Source: Nitrospirillum amazonense (GTDB taxonomy: Bacteria > Pseudomonadota > Alphaproteobacteria > Azospirillales > Azospirillaceae). From it: a DNA stretch of 64,000 bases. The notes under the pieces were generated by a model. It made no database searches and was not told the DNA's origin. It worked only from the letters and a program-made list of their open reading frames with translations. The stretch is from contig NZ_VITV01000012.1 of NCBI RefSeq assembly GCF_007828035.1, forward strand, positions 62,001 to 126,000, in the 5' to 3' direction. Below, piece after piece: positions 54,141 to 62,089 of the stretch. Every line of letters begins with the position of its first letter. The stretch's first letter is position 1. The position numbers and the translations under genes were made by a program.

Positions 54141-55457
54141 TTGGCCGCCCTACCCACCCGCCTGAAGGCCTTGGTCTCGCGCCCGAGCACGCCGCGCAAG
54201 ACCAAGCCCGCCAAGGCGGCAAAGACAACAAAACGCAAGAAGGGCGGCGATGACGACGCCTTCGAGGCGCTGCTGGCTGGCGCGGACGAGGACGCGTCCG
54301 CCGATGTGCTGGCGGCGCGCCTGGGCGTGCCCAAGCGCGCCGGTCGTGTCGGGGCGGCCGCCACTGGACCAGCCGGGGACGACCCTGAAAAGCCCCGCCG
54401 CCGGCTGAACCTGTTCGCCGTGGCCGTGGCCCTGACGGTATTGGCCGTGGCGGGCACGGTCGCCTGGCTGGCCGCCACGGCGGAGGAGACGGCCGCCGCG
54501 CGGCGCAAAGCCACCATGCTGGCCGACATCCCCGTCACCCTGCCCCAGGGCGGCGCGCGGCCGGTGGAGGCCCCGCACCCGGCCGCCCCGGCGGAGGGCA
54601 CCGCCAAGCCCGCGGCCCCGCACGACCCCGACCCCATGGACGTGGCCGTCAAGCTGGCGCCCAGCCGCAACGACGACCTGTTGGAAAAGACCCGCGCCGG
54701 CTATCTGCCGCGTATGCCTGCCAAGGGCCCCGCCCCCTGGCAGGCCTACAGCCGCCCCTTCCCCCAGGATGACAAGCGCCCGCGCATCGCCCTGGTGATG
54801 GCCGACCTGGGCTGGTCGCCCAGCGCCCTGGAGAAGGTGCTGGCCCGCATGCCGGCCGCCGTCACCCTGGCCTTCGCCGCCGGCGCCCCCAACCTGCAGA
54901 AGGCGGTGGACCAGGCGCGCGGCGACGGGCACGAGGTGCTGTTGCAGGTGCCGATGGAGCCGCAGGGCTTCCCTCAGAACGATCCCGGCCCCGGCACCTT
55001 GCTGACCAGCCTGCCGGACGAGAAGAACGTGGACCGGCTGGAAACGGCCATGGCCAGCGCCACCGGCTATGTCGGCCTGACCAATCTGACCGGCACCAAG
55101 TTCCTGGCCAGCCACGACAGCCTGCAGACCGTGCTGCGCCAGGTGCAGCGGCGCGGCCTGATCTATGTCGACAGCTGGCCCACCACCGCCAGCCAGGCCA
55201 CCCGCATCGCCACCCAGCTGGGCCTGCCCCGGGCCGTGTCGGACGTGCAGGTGGACCGTGCGCCGTCCGACGCCGGCGTCGCCGCCCAATTGGCGGAACT
55301 GGAACGGCTGGCCAAGCTTAACGGCGTCGCCGTGGGTTATGCCCAGCCCTATCCCGTGACGCTCGAAGGCATCGCCCGCTGGGCCGTGGGCCTGCGCGAT
55401 CGGGGCATCGTGCTGGCACCGGTCACGGCGGTGGTGAACCGCCAGGCGGATCGGTAA
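54141..55457 (+). CDS. Divergent polysaccharide deacetylase family protein (YibQ-like)
   Basis: 438 residues. A Lys/Ala/Pro-rich cytoplasmic tail (1-90) is followed by one membrane helix (about 90-110), a Pro-rich linker and the catalytic-fold domain (from about 205): RPRIALVMADLGWSPSALEKVLARMPAAVTLAFA, GHEVLLQVPMEP, SATGYVGLTNLTGTKFLA and GLIYVDSWPT. The usual acidic NDxG/DD site reads MADLG here, so activity is uncertain. It starts at TTG 54141 after GGGGACCCC. Order envC-ctpA-yibQ is conserved in proteobacteria. Its 3' end overlaps the convergent toxin gene by 35 bases. Confidence 0.82.
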   Translation: MAALPTRLKALVSRPSTPRKTKPAKAAKTTKRKKGGDDDAFEALLAGADEDASADVLAARLGVPKRAGRVGAAATGPAGDDPEKPRRRLNLFAVAVALTVLAVAGTVAWLAATAEETAAARRKATMLADIPVTLPQGGARPVEAPHPAAPAEGTAKPAAPHDPDPMDVAVKLAPSRNDDLLEKTRAGYLPRMPAKGPAPWQAYSRPFPQDDKRPRIALVMADLGWSPSALEKVLARMPAAVTLAFAAGAPNLQKAVDQARGDGHEVLLQVPMEPQGFPQNDPGPGTLLTSLPDEKNVDRLETAMASATGYVGLTNLTGTKFLASHDSLQTVLRQVQRRGLIYVDSWPTTASQATRIATQLGLPRAVSDVQVDRAPSDAGVAAQLAELERLAKLNGVAVGYAQPYPVTLEGIARWAVGLRDRGIVLAPVTAVVNRQADR

Positions 55458-55761
55458 GCAGGGCGGGCAAATCCCGGCGGCCATCAATGACACGGACGAT
55501 ATCCACACGTTCGACAGGCCCGTCGTTCGTGTCGGGATAAGTCTCGAAAAGAATCAGATAAGCCCCTTCAACAAGCACGCGCGCGCTCGGGCGGATATCA
55601 GGGCGGCGCACCCCCATGCGAGGAAATGTCGCCAGCCGGCCGATGCGGACGCCAATGGCACGGAGAACCCGGGTTGCCGCCGCAGTATTATCGATCGCGA
55701 TCGATAACCAAATCTCTTCCAGGTCGCGTGCAACGGCAGGCGATTGGTAGATAGGAATCAT
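55423..55761 (-). CDS. ParE/RelE-family toxin
   Basis: 112 residues: [72 protein letters not shown] (in order) is the ParE pattern, then [20 protein letters not shown]. The extra Pro/Gly-rich C-terminus ([11 protein letters not shown]) lies in the 35-base overlap with yibQ, so it may be an accident of the insertion. It overlaps the antitoxin gene by 4 bases. Confidence 0.88.
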   Translation of the reverse strand: MIPIYQSPAVARDLEEIWLSIAIDNTAAATRVLRAIGVRIGRLATFPRMGVRRPDIRPSARVLVEGAYLILFETYPDTNDGPVERVDIVRVIDGRRDLPALLTDPPGGSPPP

Positions 55762-56033
55762 TCGGCGTGGGTCTTGCCCAAGCGTGCCTGAGCGGCGGCA
55801 ATCGATCGCTCAATATCAAAGGGTTCCGCAGCGCCGCTGGCCTTGCCTTCATCCCAAAGCTGACGCAAACGTCGAACGTCCTGCTGCCGAAGTTCACGTT
55901 TGAATTGCCAATCGCGAACCGCTTCCCGGATGATTTCGCTGGTTGTCGCGTATTCGCCAGCTTCGACGGCCATCCGCAGGGCGGCGACTTGTTCCACCGT
56001 GAGGGCGACGCTGACTTTCTGGACCTCGGCCAT
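55758..56033 (-). CDS. ParD-like RHH antitoxin
   Basis: 91 residues: N-terminal ribbon-helix-helix ([45 protein letters not shown] in order, with the ParD-type [17 protein letters not shown]) and a C-terminal toxin-binding helix. ATG at 56033 is preceded by AAGGAG at ideal spacing. A clear palindromic operator lies 35-60 bases upstream. Confidence 0.9.
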   Translation of the reverse strand: MAEVQKVSVALTVEQVAALRMAVEAGEYATTSEIIREAVRDWQFKRELRQQDVRRLRQLWDEGKASGAAEPFDIERSIAAAQARLGKTHAE

Positions 56034-56068
56034 CGTATATCTCCTTCCCACAGGCGCAGATTATCGTA

Positions 56069-56093
56069 CTTGGTAGCAAGACTGTCTACCAAG
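56069..56093. promoter_or_regulatory. Operator of toxin-antitoxin pair 2
   Basis: CTTGGTAG (56069-56076) and CTACCAAG (56086-56093) are perfect 8-base arms with a 9-base spacer, just upstream of the antitoxin gene. The sequence differs fully from the operator of pair 1, as expected for separate modules. Confidence 0.72.
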
Positions 56094-56249
56094 GCTAAAG
56101 GATTCGCCGCCATTCTCAGGGCACCTTCTAAGCGCCTTGACCTTCCGGCTAAAGATCATCCCACGCCTACCCCCTTATGGCCCATAGGCCTGCGAGACCG
56201 TGCACGGCATCCTGGGGAGACATCCCCCCGCCCACCAGGAGGAACCCGC

Positions 56250-56831
56250 ATGCCCCCCAAACGCATCCTGATGATCGTCGGCGATTTCGCCGAGGACTAT
56301 GAGACCATGGTGCCCTTCCAGGCCCTGTCCATGGTGGGCTACCAGGTGGACGCGGTGGCGCCGGGCAAGCGGCCGGGCGACAAGATCGCCACCGCCATCC
56401 ATGATTTCGAGGGCCACCAGACTTATACCGAGAAGCGCGGCCACGACTTCACGCTGAACGCCGATTTCGAGAGCGTGAAGGCCGACGATTACGTGGCCTT
56501 GGTTATCCCCGGTGGCCGCGCGCCGGAGTTCCTGCGCCTGGACAGCCGCGTGCTGGCTCTGGTGAAGGCCTTCGCCGCCCAGGACAAGGCCATCGCCGCC
56601 GTCTGCCACGGCCCCCAGATCCTGGCCGCTGCCGGCGTGCTGTCCGGCCGCAAGGTCTCCGCCTACCCTGCCTGCCGGCCGGAGGTGACCCTGGCCGGCG
56701 GCGAGTACGCCGACATCCCGGTGGATGGCGCCGTCACCGACGGCAAGCTGGTGACCGCCCCCGCCTGGCCCGCCCACGCCGCCTGGCTGGCCCAATTGCT
56801 GAAGGTGCTGGGCGCCGAAATCAGGGTGTAA
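56250..56831 (+). CDS. DJ-1/PfpI-family protein
   Basis: 193 residues. [22 protein letters not shown] at the start (Glu of the PfpI site), [19 protein letters not shown] and the nucleophile elbow [17 protein letters not shown] with Cys about 119 and His about 120. The family includes deglycase/protease/chaperone proteins; the exact role is unknown. ATG at 56250 after AGGAGGAACCCGC. It ends in a strong terminator. Confidence 0.88.
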   Translation: MPPKRILMIVGDFAEDYETMVPFQALSMVGYQVDAVAPGKRPGDKIATAIHDFEGHQTYTEKRGHDFTLNADFESVKADDYVALVIPGGRAPEFLRLDSRVLALVKAFAAQDKAIAAVCHGPQILAAAGVLSGRKVSAYPACRPEVTLAGGEYADIPVDGAVTDGKLVTAPAWPAHAAWLAQLLKVLGAEIRV

Positions 56832-56839
56832 GAAAAACG

Positions 56840-56874
56840 AAGCCCCCGCGCCGGGGTCACCGAGGCGGGGGCTT
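56840..56874. terminator. Bidirectional terminator after the PfpI gene
   Basis: AAGCCCCCGC (56840-56849) pairs with GCGGGGGCTT (56865-56874) around a 15-base loop, between convergent genes. Confidence 0.82.
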
Positions 56875-56901
56875 GACCTTCAGGAGTGTGCTGGAACCGG
56901 C

Positions 56902-57912
56902 TTACAGCTTGACCAGCGCCTTGCCCAGGTTCTTGCCCTGCAGCAGGCCCAGGAAGGCCGGCACGGCGTTTTCCAGGCCCTCGGTCACATCCTCGCGATA
57001 GCGCAGCTGGCCACTCTTCACCAGGGCGCCGACCTCTTCCAGGAAGGCGTCGTTGCGGTGCCAGTGGTCGGAAACGATGAAGCCCTGCACATGCAGCCGG
57101 CGGGTCAGGATGGCCGACAGCAGGGCCGGCGTCCGGTCCGGGCCGGCCGGCAGGGCGGTGTCGTTCAGGTTGCCGATACGGCCGCACAGCGGCACGCGGG
57201 CGAAGGTGTTCAGCAGATCGAACACCGCGTCCGTCACCCGGCCGCCGACATTGTCGAAATAGACGTCGACGCCGTTGGGGCAGGCGGCGGCCAGCGCTTC
57301 CTTGAAATTCTCCGCCTTGTAGTCGACGCAGGCGTCGAAGCCCAGCTCCTCCACCACGAAGGCGCACTTCTCCGGCCCGCCGGCGATGCCGACGACGCGG
57401 GCCCCCTTCAGCTTGGCCAGCTGGCCGACAACGGAGCCGACGGCACCGGCGGCGGCGGACACCACCACCGTCTCGCCCGCCTTGGGCTGGCCGATGTCGT
57501 AGAGGCCGACATAGGCGGTCAGGCCCGGCATGCCCAGCACGCCCAGGGCCGTCGTCACCGGCAGGCCATCGGTGTCCAGCTTATGCACCGACTTCGGTCC
57601 TGCGACGGCGTACTCTTGCCAGCCGGAATTGGACAGCACCAGATCACCCGCCTGGAAGCCAGGGACGTTGCTTTCCACCACCTCGCCGATGGTGCCGCCC
57701 ACCATCAGGCCACCCACCTCGATGGGCGGGGTGTAGGACTTGGCGGCGCTCATGCGGGCGCGCATGTAGGGGTCGAGGGAGAGCCACCGCGTCTTCAGCA
57801 GCATCTGGCCGGGGCCCGCCACGGGGATGGACGCTTGCTCCATCCCGAAGTTCTGTTCCGTCGGGAGCCCTTCGGGGCGCGAGGCCAGAACAATCCTGCG
57901 GTTCAGCGGCAT
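56902..57912 (-). CDS. NADP-dependent oxidoreductase, CurA / leukotriene B4 dehydrogenase type
   Basis: 336 residues, zinc-free MDR family reductase of activated alkenes. WLSLDPYMRARMSAAKSY, GVLGMPGLTAYVGLYDIGQPKAGETVVVSAAAGAVGSVVGQLAKLKGARVVGIAGG (Rossmann), YFDNVGG and LNTFARVPLCGRI are family blocks. ATG at 57912; a Lys/Arg-rich TTCCTTTTTCC-type stretch precedes it. The role is unknown. Confidence 0.9.
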   Translation of the reverse strand: MPLNRRIVLASRPEGLPTEQNFGMEQASIPVAGPGQMLLKTRWLSLDPYMRARMSAAKSYTPPIEVGGLMVGGTIGEVVESNVPGFQAGDLVLSNSGWQEYAVAGPKSVHKLDTDGLPVTTALGVLGMPGLTAYVGLYDIGQPKAGETVVVSAAAGAVGSVVGQLAKLKGARVVGIAGGPEKCAFVVEELGFDACVDYKAENFKEALAAACPNGVDVYFDNVGGRVTDAVFDLLNTFARVPLCGRIGNLNDTALPAGPDRTPALLSAILTRRLHVQGFIVSDHWHRNDAFLEEVGALVKSGQLRYREDVTEGLENAVPAFLGLLQGKNLGKALVKL

Positions 57913-58141
57913 GTCTTTCCTCTTTTTCCTTCAGAAGGGGCGTCACCCTCTGCCGGGTGGTCCCCGTTTATTCGCTTGGAACCGGGCCTGTCGTCCGGGG
58001 CGCAAACCTTAGCCCAGGGTCCGGCACCCCGTGAAATGCCGTTGGCGCAACCCCCAGCCCCACCACCGGGGCCGGGCGGCGCACCACCTGTGGCTGTCTT
58101 TCCTCGGGCGAATGCTGAAGCCGGCTTTATCGCAGGCGCAC

Positions 58142-58174
58142 AAAAAATCCCGGCCGCGACGGGGCGGACCGGGA
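58142..58174 (-). terminator. Rho-independent terminator of phaR
   Basis: On the minus strand TCCCGG (58174-58169) pairs with CCGGGA (58153-58148), with an A/T-rich flank ending in TTTTTT. It is 51 bases after the phaR stop. The surrounding 57913-58224 gap (312 bases) holds no supported gene. Confidence 0.75.
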
Positions 58175-58207
58175 CTTCCTTTGGCAAGCGCCTGGGCTTT
58201 GAGTCGC

Positions 58208-58239
58208 CGCAAGCCGGATCAGGATCAGTCCGGCTTGCG
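58208..58239 (-). other. Inverted repeat with the phaR stop codon in its loop
   Basis: CGCAAGCCGGA (58208-58218) and TCCGGCTTGCG (58229-58239) are perfect 11-base arms with a 10-base loop that contains the phaR stop (58225-58227). The last codons form one arm. The separate terminator downstream shows this hairpin is not required for termination. Confidence 0.65.
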
Positions 58240-58839
58240 GGTCAGGCTGGTGAGGGAAACCAGCTGCTGCTGCAACTCGTCCAGCCGCTTCTGCAGTTCA
58301 TCGAACTGCCCGCCGCCGCTGGCAGACTTGGCCTTGGGCGCCTCGGCCGCTTCCGGCTTGCCGCCTTCAGCCCCGGCCAGGGGAGAGAACATGCGCATGG
58401 CCCGTTCGAACATGGCCATGTTCTGCTTGCCCACTTCCTCGAAAGAGCCGAAGGGGAACATGCCGCCCAGCGTGCCCTGGAAGTAATCCCGCATCTTTTC
58501 ATGATTACGGGTGAAGGACTGCATGCTGTATTCCAGGTACTTCGGCACCATCCACTGCATGTTGTCGCCATAGAGGCTGATCAACTGCCGCAGGAAGCCG
58601 ATGGGCAGCAGGTTCTGCCCGCCCTTGGATTCCTCTTCCACGATGATCTGGGTCAGCACCGAGCGCGTGATGTCGTCACCCGTCTTGGCGTCGTAGACGA
58701 CGAAGTCGGTGCCGTCCTTCACCATCTGGCACAGATGGTCCAGGGTCACGTAGGAGCTGGTGGCCGTATTGTAGAGGCGCCGGTTGGCGTACTTCTTGAT
58801 GGTGATCGGCGCGGGCTTGGGATCTTCTTTGTCGACCAT
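58225..58839 (-). CDS. phaR: Polyhydroxyalkanoate synthesis repressor PhaR
   Basis: 204 residues. N-terminal PHB/PHA accumulation regulator DNA-binding domain: ITIKKYANRRLYNTATSSYVTLDHLCQMVKDGTDFVVYDAKTGDDITRSVLTQIIVEEE (in order), the highly conserved PhaR block. A helical PHB-binding domain and a Gly/Ala linker with a C-terminal coiled coil (FDELQKRLDELQQQLVSL) follow. It binds PHB granules and represses phasin and itself. Divergent from the PhaE-like/PhaC-like genes. Confidence 0.94.
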   Translation of the reverse strand: MVDKEDPKPAPITIKKYANRRLYNTATSSYVTLDHLCQMVKDGTDFVVYDAKTGDDITRSVLTQIIVEEESKGGQNLLPIGFLRQLISLYGDNMQWMVPKYLEYSMQSFTRNHEKMRDYFQGTLGGMFPFGSFEEVGKQNMAMFERAMRMFSPLAGAEGGKPEAAEAPKAKSASGGGQFDELQKRLDELQQQLVSLTSLTRKPD

Positions 58840-58879
58840 AGGCGGCGTTTCCCGGCGATGTTTATCACCCGCACAACGG

Positions 58880-58910
58880 GTGCACTGCACATAGCTAATC
58901 CATGCAGTGC
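58880..58910. promoter_or_regulatory. PhaR operator candidate between phaR and PHA synthase genes
   Basis: GTGCACTGCAC (58880-58890) is a 5-1-5 palindrome, and GCACTGCA (58882-58889) also pairs perfectly with TGCAGTGC (58903-58910). The core matches the phasin upstream site at 22650-22660 with one difference. Confidence 0.6.
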
Positions 58911-59002
58911 GGAACGTGCAAGCATCCTGCCAAGAACCAATGCGCGTATGTCGTTCCGCCACCGCTTTGCCAGGCGGCGGCGGGGGGTGTAGATTGAAGC
59001 CC

Positions 59003-59584
59003 ATGCCCCGCGAAACCGACGCCCCACCACCGCCGTCCGGCGCCCCGGAAGACGAGGCCGCCCCCACCCCCGGCGAGCCGCCGAGCGTGGAGTCGCTGGC
59101 CCGCCGCTACCTGGACTTGTGGCAGGACCAGTGGGCCGCCGTGGCCGCCGACCCCGACATGACCGGCGCCTTCGCCCGCCTGGTGCGCGCGTTGGGCCAA
59201 GCCACCGCCTGGCCGACGGGAGGGGGCCAAACCGGCTGGCCGGGCGGCAATCCCTTCGCCGCCAGCGGCACGAATCCTGGGGCCGGCGCCTGGATGGGCG
59301 TGCCCTTCTTCACCCCCGCCGCCTTCCCCTGGGGGCCCCATGCCAGCACACCAAGCACCACCGACCGGACCGGCCACGACAGCCCCGCCGAAGCCCCGCC
59401 AGGGCCCTCGGCCGTTGGCGACGCATCTGACGGCGGCGATGGCCGTCTTGCTGAACTCGCAGGCCGGATTGCCGCTCTTGAACGGCAGCTCGCCGATCTG
59501 GCGCAAGGAGCTGGAACCGAGGTGCCGCCAACTGCGCGCCGATCTCGCCGGCGCCGACCCGGAAGCGGTGAAAGCGGCGGTTGA
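59003..59584 (+). CDS. PhaE-like protein upstream of PHA synthase
   Basis: 193 residues. An acidic Pro-rich start is followed by a helix SVESLARRYLDLWQDQWAAVAADPDMTGAFARLVRALG that resembles the PhaE subunit of class III PHA synthases, a Gly/Pro-rich middle, and a C-terminal coiled coil GRLAELAGRIAALERQLADLAQG. It would bind the PhaC-like enzyme encoded next. The last 245 bases overlap the downstream gene in another frame; in the overlap this frame has a lower-GC third position than the other, so the coiled coil is supported by pattern only. Confidence 0.65.
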   Translation: MPRETDAPPPPSGAPEDEAAPTPGEPPSVESLARRYLDLWQDQWAAVAADPDMTGAFARLVRALGQATAWPTGGGQTGWPGGNPFAASGTNPGAGAWMGVPFFTPAAFPWGPHASTPSTTDRTGHDSPAEAPPGPSAVGDASDGGDGRLAELAGRIAALERQLADLAQGAGTEVPPTARRSRRRRPGSGESGG

Positions 59585-60614
59585 GCGTGAGACCCGGCGC
59601 CGACTCGACACACTGCTGGCCGGGCTGGAACGCTACCGCCGCAATCCCTACCAGCGCGACGTCACCGACCCGCCGCCGGTGTGGACGGAGGGCAACAGCC
59701 GCCTGCTGGATTACAGCCTGCCCGGTGCCAAGGGCCCCGTGCTGCTGTTCGTGCCTTCGCTGGTCAACCGCGGCTATGTGCTGGACCTGTCGGCGCGCAA
59801 GAGCCTGGTGCGCTGGCTGGCCGCCCAGAACTTCCGCCCCCTGCTGCTGGACTGGGGCACGGTGGGGGCGGTGGAGCGGGGGTTCGATCTCACCGACTAT
59901 GTCGCCGGCCGCCTGGCCCGCGCGGTGGATGCCACGCGCGACCTGATGGGCCAGGCACCGGCCCTGGTGGGCTATTGCATGGGCGGCACGCTGGCCGCCG
60001 CCGCCGCCGTACTGCGGCCCGAAGCGATCTCATCCCTGGTGCTGCTGGCCGCCCCCTGGGACTTCCACGCCGACGACCCCGCCGCCGCCCTGCGCACGGC
60101 CGCCGTCCTGCCCCTGGTGGAGCCGGCGCTGACCTGGCTGGGCGAACTGCCGGTGGACATGATCCAGTTCCTGTTCGCCGGGCTGGATCCGCTGCTGGCC
60201 CTGCGCAAGTTCAGCCGCTACGCCACCCTGGACCCGGACAGCCAGGACGCTCAGGACTTCGTCGCGCTGGAGGATTGGCTGAACGATGGCGTGCCGCTGG
60301 CGGCGGCCGTGGCCCGGGAATGCCTGGGCGGCTGGTACGGCCGCAATGACCCGGCGGAGGGCACCTGGCGGGTGGGCGGCCAGGCCATCGACGCCCGCGC
60401 CATCCGCCTGCCCACCCTGGCCATCATCCCAGCCCGCGACCGCATCGTGCCACCGGGCGCCGCCCGCGCCCTGATCGACGCCATCCCCGGCGGCGACCGG
60501 CTGGAGCCCCACCTGGGCCATATCGGCATGGTGGTCAGCGCCGGCGCACCGGACCAAGTGTGGGCGCCCCTGGCCGATTGGCTAAGGGCGCGCCTCGATC
60601 ACCCTCGGTCATAG
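59340..60614 (+). CDS. PHA synthase (PhaC-like), class III type
   Basis: 424 residues from the first ATG. The PhaC box is GYCMGGTL, with Cys in the G-x-C-x-G nucleophile elbow as in PHA synthases; Asp in IPARDRIVPP and His in HLGHIGMVV complete the triad. WTEGNSRLLDY, VLLFVPSLVNRGYVLDL and FRPLLLDWG match the class III/alphaproteobacterial group. The RPLATHLTAAMAVLL start region looks conserved, so the real start is at or upstream of about 59400 and the overlap with the PhaE-like gene is real. Ends 16 bases inside the convergent GST gene. Confidence 0.85.
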   Translation: MPAHQAPPTGPATTAPPKPRQGPRPLATHLTAAMAVLLNSQAGLPLLNGSSPIWRKELEPRCRQLRADLAGADPEAVKAAVERETRRRLDTLLAGLERYRRNPYQRDVTDPPPVWTEGNSRLLDYSLPGAKGPVLLFVPSLVNRGYVLDLSARKSLVRWLAAQNFRPLLLDWGTVGAVERGFDLTDYVAGRLARAVDATRDLMGQAPALVGYCMGGTLAAAAAVLRPEAISSLVLLAAPWDFHADDPAAALRTAAVLPLVEPALTWLGELPVDMIQFLFAGLDPLLALRKFSRYATLDPDSQDAQDFVALEDWLNDGVPLAAAVARECLGGWYGRNDPAEGTWRVGGQAIDARAIRLPTLAIIPARDRIVPPGAARALIDAIPGGDRLEPHLGHIGMVVSAGAPDQVWAPLADWLRARLDHPRS

Positions 60615-61234
60615 CGGTAGGGCCCGCCCTTCTTCACGGCCGCGCGATAGGCCGGGCGCGTCTGGATGCGGGTCACGAAGGCGGCCAGGTGGGCGAAGTG
60701 TTGGCCGGTGCCGGGCATCATCATGGCCGCCTCGATGGGGAAGCTCATCTGGATGTCGGCGGCGGTGAACTGGTCGCCCATGAACCAGGGCCCTTGGGCC
60801 AGTTCAGCGTTCATGTAGCCCAGGTGGTTGGCGGTTTCGCTGGCGATGCGGGGCTGCAGGGGCGCGGCCGCCTCGCCCAGGCGGCTGGTGTAGAGATGCA
60901 GCAGCAGGGGCAGCATGGCCGACCCCTCGGCGAAGTGCATCCAGTGCAGGTAGCGCGCCTGGGCGGCCCGGTCGCCCGGCGCCGGGGCCAGGCGGCCCTC
61001 GCCATAGGTGCGCACCAGGTACTCGATGATGGCGCCCGATTCCGCCAGCACCAGGCCGTCATCCTCGATCACCGGCGACTTGCCCAGCGGATGGACGGCC
61101 TTAAGCGCCGGCGGCGCCAGCTGGGTGGCGGGATCGCGCTCATAGCGGACCACCTGGTAGGGCAGCTCCAGCTCCTCCAGCGCCCACAGCACACGCTGGG
61201 AGCGGGAGTTGTTCAGGTGATGGACGATGATCAT
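60599..61234 (-). CDS. Glutathione S-transferase
   Basis: 211 residues. Thioredoxin-fold N-domain with HHLNNSRSQRVLWALEELELPYQVV (Ser at the GSH-activating position), HPLGKSPVIEDDGLVLAESGAIIEYLV (cis-Pro and Glu-Ser GSH site), then an all-helical C-domain (TAADIQMSFPIEAAM). Cytoplasmic conjugating or peroxidase role; substrate unknown. Stop overlaps the phaC-like end by 16 bases. Confidence 0.9.
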   Translation of the reverse strand: MIIVHHLNNSRSQRVLWALEELELPYQVVRYERDPATQLAPPALKAVHPLGKSPVIEDDGLVLAESGAIIEYLVRTYGEGRLAPAPGDRAAQARYLHWMHFAEGSAMLPLLLHLYTSRLGEAAAPLQPRIASETANHLGYMNAELAQGPWFMGDQFTAADIQMSFPIEAAMMMPGTGQHFAHLAAFVTRIQTRPAYRAAVKKGGPYRYDRG

Positions 61235-61282
61235 GGAAGCGCCCTCCGGCTTTCTGGTTATGGAATACCCTTTACGGCCCGC

Positions 61283-61702
61283 TTACAGGCCCAGATCAAC
61301 CGCCAGCCGCCGGGCCAGCGCCTCGGCCTCGCCGGCGGCATAGGCCCGCTCATGGCCCGAACCCCAGATGGGGCCCGGCCAGGCGGCGTCCCCGCGCGTG
61401 CGGGCCACCACGTGGACGTGCAGCTGCGGCACCATGTTGCCGATGGCGGCCACGTTCAGCTTGTCGGGCGCGAACGCCGCCTCCATGACCTGCGAGGCCT
61501 GGGTGATCTCAGCCATCAGCTGGATCTGGTCGGCCGTGGCCAGCCTATGGATCTCGACGGCGCCGACACGGCGCGGCACCAGGATCAGCCAGGGCCAGCA
61601 GGCGTTGCGGGACAGCAGCGCGCGGCAGAGGGCCAGGTCGCCCAGCGCCACGGTGTCGGCGGCCAGGCGGGGGTGCAGCGTGAAGTCGTCGGCGCTTGTC
61701 AT
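61283..61702 (-). CDS. HIT-family nucleotide hydrolase
   Basis: 139 residues. HIT motif QLHVHVVAR (H-x-H-x-x near residue 95) with a preceding NMVP and the central PRRVGAVEIHRL. Family members hydrolyse dinucleoside polyphosphates or AMP-lysine-type substrates. Start MTSADDF at 61702. Divergent from the glucan synthase gene by 387 bases. Confidence 0.85.
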   Translation of the reverse strand: MTSADDFTLHPRLAADTVALGDLALCRALLSRNACWPWLILVPRRVGAVEIHRLATADQIQLMAEITQASQVMEAAFAPDKLNVAAIGNMVPQLHVHVVARTRGDAAWPGPIWGSGHERAYAAGEAEALARRLAVDLGL

Positions 61703-62089
61703 TTCAGGGAAATCCGTTCCTGGACCGGTGGCTAGGGCCCGGCGTCGCGATGCGGACGACGGTGTCCGCAATACCGCTGGACGCCGCCGCCGGGATGGCT
61801 ATGTACTACTGCCCGACGCCGCCCGTCCAAAGGGTTTGGCTGTGGGGTGGATGACTGGGCCTGACCTGGTAGCCTGGCTTGCTGACCTGGCTTGAGGGCC
61901 GGAGGGCGGCCCTTCGTCCACAAAATTGCCCCATAGTCATGCCAATGGAAGGGATGGTTCGCACGCGGCCGGTGCCCTGGGGCAGGGAACCGTCCCGTTT
62001 GTTCATATGTTTCGGGTCCGCCGTTCTGCTATTCCGTCGCCGTCATCCCGTTCATCGTTCTCCCGTTCCTGGGGCAGGGGTCGTTCACA
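61703..62089. other. Intergenic region HIT gene / glucan synthase
   Basis: 387 bases between divergent genes. It contains CTGACCTGG at 61861 and 61882 (21 bases apart) and a short stem AGGGCC/GGCCCT near 61895, but no supported gene or clear promoter. Confidence 0.4.

Noticed and set aside
57058-58992. 644-residue plus-strand ORF
   Set aside because: Runs antisense through the CurA-type reductase and phaR genes, both well supported on the other strand.
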